Of a stretch of DNA of 64,000 nt, positions 57,376 to 64,000 are shown piece after piece (position 1 is the stretch's first letter; the number at the start of each line of letters is the position of its first letter). The position numbers were made by a program, and so were the translations under genes. The stretch comes from Olleya sp. Hel_I_94 (GTDB lineage: Bacteria > Bacteroidota > Bacteroidia > Flavobacteriales > Flavobacteriaceae): positions 2,485,001 through 2,549,000 of the forward strand of contig NZ_VISI01000002.1 of the NCBI RefSeq assembly GCF_007827365.1, in the 5' to 3' direction. The notes under the pieces are model-generated. The model did not search any database and was not told the DNA's origin. It was given only the letters and a program-made list of their open reading frames with translations.

Positions 57376-60300
57376 ATGAGCGCAGGATTCACTGAATATA
57401 AAGGACTTAACTTACCAAACGTAGCAGAAGAAATTCTTAAATATTGGCAGGACAATAACATCTTTGAAAAAAGTGTAACAACTCGTGAAAACGCAGAGCC
57501 TTACGTGTTTTTTGAAGGACCACCTTCAGCTAACGGATTGCCAGGAGTACATCACGTTTTAGCACGAGCTATAAAAGATATTTTTCCACGTTACAAAACC
57601 ATGAAAGGTTTTCAGGTTAAGCGTAAAGCTGGTTGGGATACTCACGGTTTACCAATAGAACTTGGTGTAGAGAAAGAACTGGGTATTACCAAAGAAGATA
57701 TTGGTAAAACTATTTCGGTGGAAGACTATAATGCAGCCTGTCGTAAAGCGGTCATGCGTTATACTGATGTTTGGAACGACCTAACTCAAAAAATGGGATA
57801 TTGGGTAGATATGGAAGATCCATATATCACCTACGAGCCTAAATATATGGAAACCGTTTGGTGGCTTTTAAAAGAGATTTACTCTAAAAAGTTAATGTAC
57901 AAAGGGTATACTATTCAACCATATTCTCCAAAAGCAGGAACAGGTTTAAGCTCTCATGAGGTTAATCAACCTGGAGCATATCAAGATGTAACAGATACAA
58001 CTATTGTTGCTCAGTTTAAAGCTATTGAAAGTACATTACCAGACTTTTTACAAAACGAAGGCGATATCCATTTTACAGCATGGACTACTACACCTTGGAC
58101 ATTGCCAAGTAATACAGCATTAACGGTTGGCCCAAAAATAGATTATGTTTTGGTGGAAACGTATAACCAATATACATTTAAGCCTATTAATGTAATTATG
58201 GCTAAGGCTTTAGTTGCTAAACAATTTGCAGGAAAATCGTTTAATCAAGTACAGACTAAACCAGAACTTTTAGACTATAAAGATGGTGATAAGCAAATCC
58301 CTTTTTATGTTGTAAAAGAATTTAAAGGAAAAGACCTTGTTGGTATCAAGTACGAACAATTATTACAATACGCATTACCAAATGATAATCCACAAGATGC
58401 CTTTAGAGTTATTGCTGGAGACTTTGTAACGACTGAAGATGGTACAGGTATCGTACATACAGCACCAACATTTGGAGCAGATGATGCCTTAGTAGCAAAA
58501 CAAGCTTCACCAGAAATACCACCATTATTGGTAAAAGACGATAATGGAAATTTAGTGCCTCTTGTAGATTTACAAGGTAAGTTTAGACCAGAAATGGGAG
58601 AGTTTGGTGGTAAGTATGTTAAGAATGAATATTATAATGATGGCGAAGCTCCAGAACGATCAATAGATGTTGAGCTAGCGATTAAGTTAAAAGAAGAAAA
58701 TAAAGCCTTTAAGGTTGAAAAATATAAGCACAGTTATCCACATTGCTGGCGTACAGATAAACCAATCCTATATTACCCATTAGATTCTTGGTTTATAAAA
58801 GTGACTGATGTTAAAGAAAAAATGGTAGCAAATAATGATACCATTAATTGGAAACCAAAATCAACAGGTACTGGACGTTTTGGTAATTGGTTAGCAAATG
58901 CAAACGATTGGAATTTATCTAGATCACGTTATTGGGGAATCCCTTTGCCAATCTGGAGAACAGAAGATGGTAAGGAAGAAATCTGTATTGGATCTGTTGA
59001 AGAGCTTAAGGCCGAAATGCAAAAAGCAGTTTCAGCTGGTGTTTTAGCTAAAGATATATTCGAAGATTTTGAGGTTGGAAACAATTCCGAAGAAAACTAT
59101 GCTAAGCTAGATTTACATAAAAATATTGTAGATGGTATTGTATTAGTGTCACCTAGTGGACAGCCAATGCAACGTGAAAGCGACTTAATAGACGTTTGGT
59201 TTGATTCTGGATCAATGCCTTACGCACAATGGCATTATCCATTTGAAAACAAAGAAAAAATAGATAATAACGAAGCTTTTCCTGCAGATTTTATTGCAGA
59301 AGGAGTGGATCAAACTAGAGGTTGGTTTTATACCTTGCATGCAATTGCAACAATGGTATTTGACTCGGTTGCTTATAAAAACGTAGTGTCTAACGGATTA
59401 GTGTTAGATAAAAACGGACAAAAAATGTCTAAACGTTTAGGTAACGCAACAGATCCATTTGAAACTTTAGATACTTATGGAGCAGATGCAACACGCTGGT
59501 ACATGATATCCAACGCAAATCCATGGGATAACTTAAAGTTTGATTTAGATGGTATTGAAGAAGTAAAACGTAAGTTTTTCGGTACACTTTACAACACCTA
59601 TTCATTTTTTAGTTTATATACTAATTTAGATAAGTTTAGTTACGCTGAAGCGGAAATTCCATTAGCAGAGCGACCAGAATTGGATCGATGGATTTTATCA
59701 GAATTGCATACTTTAATTCAGAAAGTTGATGAGTATTATGCAGAATATGAACCAACCAAAGCAGCACGTGCTATTTCAGACTTTACACAGGATTATGTAA
59801 GTAACTGGTTTGTACGTTTAAGCAGAAGACGTTTCTGGAAAGGAGACTATCAAACAGATAAGATTTCGGCATATCAAACCTTATACACTTGTATGGTTAC
59901 CATAGCCAAGTTAGGAGCGCCAATTGCACCATTTTTTATGGATAAGCTGTATTTAGATTTAAACTCAGTAACCAATAAAGAGGCTTTTGAGAGTGTGCAT
60001 TTAGCAGAGTTCCCTAAGTTTGACGCTAGTTATGTTGATAAATCATTAGAGCGTAAAATGGAAAATGCGCAAACCATCTCTTCTTTAGTGCTATCATTAA
60101 GAGCTAAAGAAAAAATAAAAGTGCGTCAACCGTTGCAAAAAATTATGATTCCGATAGATTCGGAACAACAAAAAGAAGAAATTCTAGCAGTTGCGGATTT
60201 AATTAAGCATGAGGTAAACATTAAGGAAATCCAACTTTTAGAAGATGCATCAGATATATTAGTAAAACAAATCAAACCTAACTTTAAAACGTTAGGACCT

Positions 60301-60783
60301 CGTTTTGGTAAGGACATGAAAACTATCGCAGGAGCAATAAATAAAATGACTGCAGACGATATTAAAATTGTTGAACAAAAAGGAGAAATAGATGTTGATT
60401 GTAATGGAAAAATAGTTAAATTACAACGTGATGATGTCGAAATTACCTCTCAAGATATTGAAGGGTGGTTAGTTGCAAATGAAGGTAATATTACAGTAGC
60501 TTTAGACGTTACAATATCAGATGCTTTAAAAGAAGAAGGTATAGCTAGGGAGTTAGTAAACCGTATTCAAAATTTACGTAAAGACTCTGGATTTGAAGTA
60601 ACAGATAAAATTAGTGTACAATTACAAGAAGATGTTAACATTACGCAAGCGGTAAAAACAAACTTAGATTATATTAAAGCGGAAACTTTAACTGATGATC
60701 TAAAAATTATTAATCAATTAAATAGTGGTATAGAAATTGCTTTTGATGACGTAAATACCAAACTGTTTATACAAAAAATTTAA
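57376..60783 (+). CDS. ileS: Isoleucyl-tRNA synthetase
   Basis: Charges tRNA-Ile. 1135 residues, the long form seen in Bacteroidota. Class I motifs: the HIGH-type site reads PSANGLPGVHH (G-x-H-H, the form usual in this phylum) at about residues 50-60; KMSKR is at about residue 683 (NGQKMSKRLGNATDPF). The editing-domain entrance TAWTTTPWTLPSNTAL and WDTHGLPIE are present. The C-terminal extension is the anticodon-binding region. A TraR/DksA-like gene starts 4 bases after the stop. Confidence 0.96.
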   Translation: MSAGFTEYKGLNLPNVAEEILKYWQDNNIFEKSVTTRENAEPYVFFEGPPSANGLPGVHHVLARAIKDIFPRYKTMKGFQVKRKAGWDTHGLPIELGVEKELGITKEDIGKTISVEDYNAACRKAVMRYTDVWNDLTQKMGYWVDMEDPYITYEPKYMETVWWLLKEIYSKKLMYKGYTIQPYSPKAGTGLSSHEVNQPGAYQDVTDTTIVAQFKAIESTLPDFLQNEGDIHFTAWTTTPWTLPSNTALTVGPKIDYVLVETYNQYTFKPINVIMAKALVAKQFAGKSFNQVQTKPELLDYKDGDKQIPFYVVKEFKGKDLVGIKYEQLLQYALPNDNPQDAFRVIAGDFVTTEDGTGIVHTAPTFGADDALVAKQASPEIPPLLVKDDNGNLVPLVDLQGKFRPEMGEFGGKYVKNEYYNDGEAPERSIDVELAIKLKEENKAFKVEKYKHSYPHCWRTDKPILYYPLDSWFIKVTDVKEKMVANNDTINWKPKSTGTGRFGNWLANANDWNLSRSRYWGIPLPIWRTEDGKEEICIGSVEELKAEMQKAVSAGVLAKDIFEDFEVGNNSEENYAKLDLHKNIVDGIVLVSPSGQPMQRESDLIDVWFDSGSMPYAQWHYPFENKEKIDNNEAFPADFIAEGVDQTRGWFYTLHAIATMVFDSVAYKNVVSNGLVLDKNGQKMSKRLGNATDPFETLDTYGADATRWYMISNANPWDNLKFDLDGIEEVKRKFFGTLYNTYSFFSLYTNLDKFSYAEAEIPLAERPELDRWILSELHTLIQKVDEYYAEYEPTKAARAISDFTQDYVSNWFVRLSRRRFWKGDYQTDKISAYQTLYTCMVTIAKLGAPIAPFFMDKLYLDLNSVTNKEAFESVHLAEFPKFDASYVDKSLERKMENAQTISSLVLSLRAKEKIKVRQPLQKIMIPIDSEQQKEEILAVADLIKHEVNIKEIQLLEDASDILVKQIKPNFKTLGPRFGKDMKTIAGAINKMTADDIKIVEQKGEIDVDCNGKIVKLQRDDVEITSQDIEGWLVANEGNITVALDVTISDALKEEGIARELVNRIQNLRKDSGFEVTDKISVQLQEDVNITQAVKTNLDYIKAETLTDDLKIINQLNSGIEIAFDDVNTKLFIQKI

Positions 60784-60787
60784 AATT

Positions 60788-61171
60788 ATGGCTTCAGATA
60801 TTAATATTAGATACTCAGATAAAGAGTTAGCAGGATTTAAAGTGCTAATTCAAGATAAAATAAAACAAGCTAAACATGATTTAGAGCTCATTCAAAGTGC
60901 GTATATGAATGACCATAATAATGGTACAGATGATACGTCACCTACATTTAAAGCGTTTGACGAAGGAAGCGAAACAATGAGTAAAGAATCTAATTCAGCA
61001 TTAGCGATTAGACAAGAAAAATTTATTCGTGATTTAAAAAATGCTTTAATCAGAATTGAAAACAAAACTTATGGTGTTTGTCGTGTAACTGGAAAGCTAA
61101 TAAATGCCAAACGATTAGAATTAGTACCTCACGCAACATTAAGTATAGAGGCTAAAAATATGCAACAATAA
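60788..61171 (+). CDS. TraR/DksA family protein with degenerate zinc finger
   Basis: 127 residues: an N-terminal coiled-coil region (residues 10-90, FKVLIQDKIKQAKHDLELI) and a C-terminal globular part, YGVCRVTGKLINAKRLELVPHATLSIEAKNMQQ-type. The four-cysteine finger of DksA is reduced to Cys98; the others are replaced (C-R-V-T and S-I-E-A). DksA proteins bind RNA polymerase in the secondary channel and work with ppGpp. It starts 4 bases after ileS; ileS-dksA is a frequent Bacteroidota pair. Followed by a terminator. Confidence 0.85.
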   Translation: MASDINIRYSDKELAGFKVLIQDKIKQAKHDLELIQSAYMNDHNNGTDDTSPTFKAFDEGSETMSKESNSALAIRQEKFIRDLKNALIRIENKTYGVCRVTGKLINAKRLELVPHATLSIEAKNMQQ

Positions 61172-61195
61172 TAAAAGATATATTCTTTAATTTTA

Positions 61196-61227
61196 TAAAC
61201 GCTTCAATATATTTTGAAGCGTTTTAT
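61196..61227 (+). terminator. Terminator of ileS-dksA-like operon
   Basis: Stem AAACGCTTCAA/TTGAAGCGTTT with a short loop, then T-rich sequence, 25 bases after the stop. Confidence 0.85.
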
Positions 61228-61247
61228 ATTTAAAATAGTTTGACCTT

Positions 61248-61874
61248 TTGAAACTTAAAACTACCATTTTATTACTATTAATAGCAATTACATCTGTATG
61301 TGCTCAAAAAAGTACTGAAAAAATATGGAATGCAGATGTGATTAATACAATAGTAATAGATGGAGAAAATGTGTTTAATATTACTGTTTCAAATAGTCCA
61401 TCTAATACTATCTTATTAAAGGTGAAGATTGAAGGCGAACATGCTAATCAACTAGTAATGGTTGACAGTATTGTAAACAAGCAATTGTATATATCCTCAT
61501 CATTTCAGCCATTATTTGTAAAAGACAACGACAAATTAAGTGCGCACAAGGTTATGTCCGTGGAGTATCAATTGTTTGTGCCCAAAAACATTAAATTAGA
61601 GATTAAAAGTAATATTGGATCTGTGGATTTGGTCGGGACGTATCTATCGGTTTTTATTGAATTAAATCAAGGGAATTGTAATCTTAAACAGTTTTTAGGA
61701 AATGCCTCCATTAATACAGTAAATGGTGATATTAATATAGAAACAGATCACGCAAAAGTAGAAGCTTTTACCAAAACAGGACAGATTGCATTAACCCAAT
61801 TTAAATTTTTAAAATATAATCTAAATTGTCATACTATTAATGGTGATATAAAGATTACTAAAACTAAAAAATAG
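61248..61874 (+). CDS. Exported protein with DUF4097-like adhesin pattern, TTG start
   Basis: 208 residues. The signal peptide (MKLKTTILLLLIAITSVCAQ) starts at TTG 61248; the next in-frame ATG is too far inside. The mature part has short repeated strands with the pattern V-x-L-x-x-x-N-G-D-I (KLEIKSNIGSVDLVG, SINTVNGDINIETDHAKVEAFTKTGQI, NCHTINGDIKI), as in DUF4097/GIN-type beta-helix proteins of unknown function. It probably lies in the periplasm or outer membrane. It stands 24 bases before lspA and may be co-transcribed with it. Confidence 0.7.
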   Translation: MKLKTTILLLLIAITSVCAQKSTEKIWNADVINTIVIDGENVFNITVSNSPSNTILLKVKIEGEHANQLVMVDSIVNKQLYISSSFQPLFVKDNDKLSAHKVMSVEYQLFVPKNIKLEIKSNIGSVDLVGTYLSVFIELNQGNCNLKQFLGNASINTVNGDINIETDHAKVEAFTKTGQIALTQFKFLKYNLNCHTINGDIKITKTKK

Positions 61875-61897
61875 CACTACTTTTGTTTAATTAGATT

Positions 61898-62524
61898 ATG
61901 AATTTAAAAAAAGCCACAGCATTAATTTTTGTTATTTTACTTATTGATCAAATAAGTAAAATTTACGTAAAAACTCACTTTGTTTTAGGCGAAGATGTAA
62001 CTGTTTTTAATTGGTTTAAAATTTATTTTATTGAAAATAGTGGTATGGCTTGGGGAACAAAACTAAGCGATATTTTACCATTTATGACTGATAGAACAGC
62101 AAAATTAAGCTTGACAGTATTTAGAGTTTTTGCTATTATTGGTATTGGATATTGGTTAGTTAATACTATTAAAAAGCAACAATCTAAAACTTTAATATTA
62201 GCATTAGTATTTATTTTTGCTGGTGCTTTAGGTAATATTTTAGACTCTGTGTTTTATGGTATTATGTTTGAAGACAGTATTAGTCAAGTTGCTTCTTTTT
62301 TACCTAGTCAAGGTTATGATAGTTTATTACATGGTAAGGTTGTAGATATGTTATACTTTCCGCTATGGAAAGGCTATTTACCTGAATGGATTCCTGGAAT
62401 TGGTGGTGATTATTTTACGTTTTTTGAACCTGTATTTAATATTGCAGATGTTGCAATTAGTATTGGTTTTGGAATATTAATTTTCTTTAACGGAAAAGCA
62501 TTTCCAAAAAACGAACAAGATTAA
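61898..62524 (+). CDS. lspA: Lipoprotein signal peptidase
   Basis: Cleaves signal peptides of lipoproteins after lipid attachment; inner membrane. 208 residues, four helices, with the conserved LLIDQISKIYVK, ENSGMAWG and GALGNILDS, and the catalytic Asp150 (GKVVDML) and Asp184 (FNIADVAI). The Bacteroidota form has a longer loop between helices 3 and 4 than E. coli LspA (164 residues), visible here at about residues 125-175. It serves the lipoproteins encoded in this window. Its stop overlaps the convergent cyclo-ligase stop by 4 bases. Confidence 0.95.
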   Translation: MNLKKATALIFVILLIDQISKIYVKTHFVLGEDVTVFNWFKIYFIENSGMAWGTKLSDILPFMTDRTAKLSLTVFRVFAIIGIGYWLVNTIKKQQSKTLILALVFIFAGALGNILDSVFYGIMFEDSISQVASFLPSQGYDSLLHGKVVDMLYFPLWKGYLPEWIPGIGGDYFTFFEPVFNIADVAISIGFGILIFFNGKAFPKNEQD

Positions 62525-63084
62525 AATATGTAAATCTTTTTTGGAGTTACGCAGTAATCCATAGGGATATCTCCATCAAAAACATCTTCAATTTCAGCTT
62601 CAGCTTCAAAAAAGGATAAGCCAACTTTAAGGGTGTTGGGTTTGCAAGACGCTAATAAATTATCATAAAATCCTTTACCATAACCTACACGATTTCCTTT
62701 TAAATCAAACGCTAAAAGCGGTAAAAATACGACGTCTATATTATGGTTTAAAATCTCAATGCCATCTATTGGCTCTGGGATATTATAATCACTTAGTTTT
62801 AATGTGGTAGCGTCTGTTAGTAAATAATTGGTTAATGTGTTGTTGGTAAAATTGCTTTTAGAAACAACTATGTTTTTATCCTTTCCTGATAAGATATTTA
62901 AAATATAATCGGTATTAACTTCATGTTGTGATGTGATAGTTAAAAATAAATGGTAAAAACTATAATCCCAAATAGGAAGGGTTAGTAACTGATTGGCAAT
63001 AGTAATGCTTTGTGCTTCAATTTGATCTTGATTAAGTAAGCGTCTTAGTGATTTATATTTTTTTCGTAATTCAATCTTTTTCAT
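62521..63084 (-). CDS. 5-formyltetrahydrofolate cyclo-ligase
   Basis: 187 residues. It converts 5-formyl-THF to 5,10-methenyl-THF with ATP. Motifs: LRKKYKSLRRLL at the N-terminus, DVVFLPLLAFDLKGNRVGYGKGFYDNLLA with the phosphate-binding GYGKGFYD, and a C-terminal DIPMDYCVTPKKIY. It follows the aspartoacylase-family gene by 6 bases on the minus strand and overlaps lspA by 4 bases at the stops. Confidence 0.93.
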   Translation of the reverse strand: MKKIELRKKYKSLRRLLNQDQIEAQSITIANQLLTLPIWDYSFYHLFLTITSQHEVNTDYILNILSGKDKNIVVSKSNFTNNTLTNYLLTDATTLKLSDYNIPEPIDGIEILNHNIDVVFLPLLAFDLKGNRVGYGKGFYDNLLASCKPNTLKVGLSFFEAEAEIEDVFDGDIPMDYCVTPKKIYIF

Positions 63085-63090
63085 CTTAAA

Positions 63091-64000
63091 CTATTTTAAG
63101 ACTTCTGTAGAGATATGAAACAATGCGTCACCTTGATAAACAATAGGTGATTGATTAATATTAATTATATAACCAGAGTGTTTTGCTTTAACAAAGTGAT
63201 TAAATTTACCATAAGGATCTGTTATGTTTCCTATGTCATCACCTATTTTAACCTCTATACCAACTTTTATAGTTGCTTTAAACATACCAGAGTGTTTAGC
63301 ACGCATCCAAGAGCTTTCGGTTATTTTAACACACTCTTTTTTAGGTTCTGTAACCTTAAATTGTCTGCGTAACATCCCAAAATGATTCATTATGCGTTTT
63401 GCACCATTAACACCTGTATTAGTAACCGTATTGTCTAAATCAAAAGATTTTCCACCTTCATAAAGTAAGATGGGTTTTCCTAATTTGTTGCACGCGTTTC
63501 TAAACGATTTATTAAGGTTTTTAGAATATAAAATAAATGGTGCTCCAAATATTTCGGCCATTACATCATCATCTTCGCTGCCTTTTTCAATACGTATTTG
63601 TGGTGCATTAAAACGATACGCACCTCCTGTATGAAAATCTACTATAAAATCTACATGTGGTACAACCTCATGTATCAACTCGTAAGCCACACGACTGGCT
63701 AATGACCCATTTTTTACTCCAGGAAACACACGGTTTAGATCACGACCATCAGGAAAAGCCCGAGCCATGTTTATAAAACCAAAAATGTTAAGTACTGGAA
63801 TACAAATTGTGGTACCTATTTTAGGTTTATTTATCCCTTTAGAGATTAGTTGTCGTACAATTTCAATACCATTAATTTCGTCACCATGTATACCTGCTGT
63901 AAATAAAATAGTAGGACCAGGTTTTTTAGAGCGTTCTATAATAATAGGAACATCTACTGGAGTTCTTGTATGTAACTTAGCAACATTAAAACTGACCTCT
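63091..64000 (-). CDS. Succinylglutamate desuccinylase/aspartoacylase family protein, cut by window edge
   Basis: The 3' end is inside the window; the 5' end lies beyond 64000. The frame runs on from the internal Met at 63768 through AGIHGDEINGIEIVRQL up to EVSFNVAKLHTR at the edge, so the gene is longer than a start at 63768 would suggest. The zinc-ligand region HGDE, DLNRVFPG and DFHTGG are present, as in zinc-dependent M14-like deacylases. The C-terminal AGMFKATIKVGIEVKIGDD looks like a lipoyl-like beta-domain often seen in these proteins. The substrate is unknown. It overlaps nothing; 6 bases from the cyclo-ligase gene. Confidence 0.87.
   Translation of the reverse strand, partial: EVSFNVAKLHTRTPVDVPIIIERSKKPGPTILFTAGIHGDEINGIEIVRQLISKGINKPKIGTTICIPVLNIFGFINMARAFPDGRDLNRVFPGVKNGSLASRVAYELIHEVVPHVDFIVDFHTGGAYRFNAPQIRIEKGSEDDDVMAEIFGAPFILYSKNLNKSFRNACNKLGKPILLYEGGKSFDLDNTVTNTGVNGAKRIMNHFGMLRRQFKVTEPKKECVKITESSWMRAKHSGMFKATIKVGIEVKIGDDIGNITDPYGKFNHFVKAKHSGYIININQSPIVYQGDALFHISTEVLK

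Noticed and set aside
57376..57560. Apparent loss of the first His in the HIGH motif of IleS (GVHH)
   Set aside because: From what I know of the family this form is usual in Bacteroidota IleS, and all other motifs are intact.
63768..63768. ATG 63768 as the start of the aspartoacylase-family gene
   Set aside because: The frame stays open to the window edge and encodes the conserved HGDE metal-site region, so the real start lies outside.

Overview
The window is AT-rich chromosomal DNA of a Bacteroidota member, almost certainly a marine-type Flavobacteriaceae. The evidence is a type IX secretion (T9SS) accessory gene (porZ) together with four T9SS cargo genes, three TonB-dependent receptors, DUF4270 and THC0290_0291-type flavobacterial families, an atpDC pair split from the rest of the ATP synthase genes, and repeated matches to the Bacteroidota sigma-A -7 element TANNTTTG. 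I cannot name the genus. I saw no rRNA, tRNA, CRISPR array, insertion sequence or prophage; the window is mostly core genome with modest accessory islands.

Layout. 1-6.9 kb: a broken membrane-protein gene, an unknown gene and the minus-strand run yicC-gmk-nadD, then small genes (thioesterase, EamA exporter, ArsC-like, OsmC, DinB, DUF3298 lipoprotein). 6.9-10.5 kb: a trans-sulfuration enzyme, then an outer-membrane protein divergent from gdhA. 10.6-16.2 kb: operon porZ-recO-TonB receptor. 16.2-23.8 kb: two paralogous secreted T9SS proteins, followed by recX. 24.4-29.7 kb: operon TonB receptor-cupin-outer membrane protein, divergent from a MocR-type regulator whose PLP-binding lysine is replaced. 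29.8-32.4 kb: a DUF2975/HTH pair with tandem operators, then umuC-umuD. 32.4-38.8 kb: atpDC and a TonB receptor/GDSL-lipoprotein pair. 39-43.4 kb: operon GT5-like protein-DUF4270-glmS, divergent from 43.5-48.2 kb panC-panD-YbhN-like-esterase-like-radA. 48.6-57.3 kb: two large T9SS cargo proteins. 57.4-64 kb: ileS, DksA-like, an unknown exported protein, lspA, convergent with a 5-FTHF cyclo-ligase and an edge-truncated aspartoacylase-family gene.

How the genes connect. PorZ belongs to the cell-surface machinery that anchors T9SS cargo; the four large proteins at 16.2-23.8 and 48.6-57.3 kb carry matching C-terminal sorting domains and are expected on the surface or outside the cell. TonB receptors and lipoproteins supply outer-membrane uptake, and lspA matures the lipoproteins. 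GlmS, GdhA, PanC/PanD, NadD and Gmk are central nitrogen, cell-wall, cofactor and nucleotide metabolism.

Most interesting points: the MocR-type regulator lacking the Schiff-base lysine, with an 11-bp direct repeat at its divergent promoter; tandem 18-bp operator-like repeats bracketing a near-perfect promoter of a DUF2975/HTH module; three proteins whose folds look intact but whose key residues are missing (GT5-like, esterase-like, DksA-like); a membrane gene broken by an early stop and a homopolymer frameshift; and a GC-rich repeat that forms the C-terminal tail of OsmC. All family calls were made by eye, without database searches.
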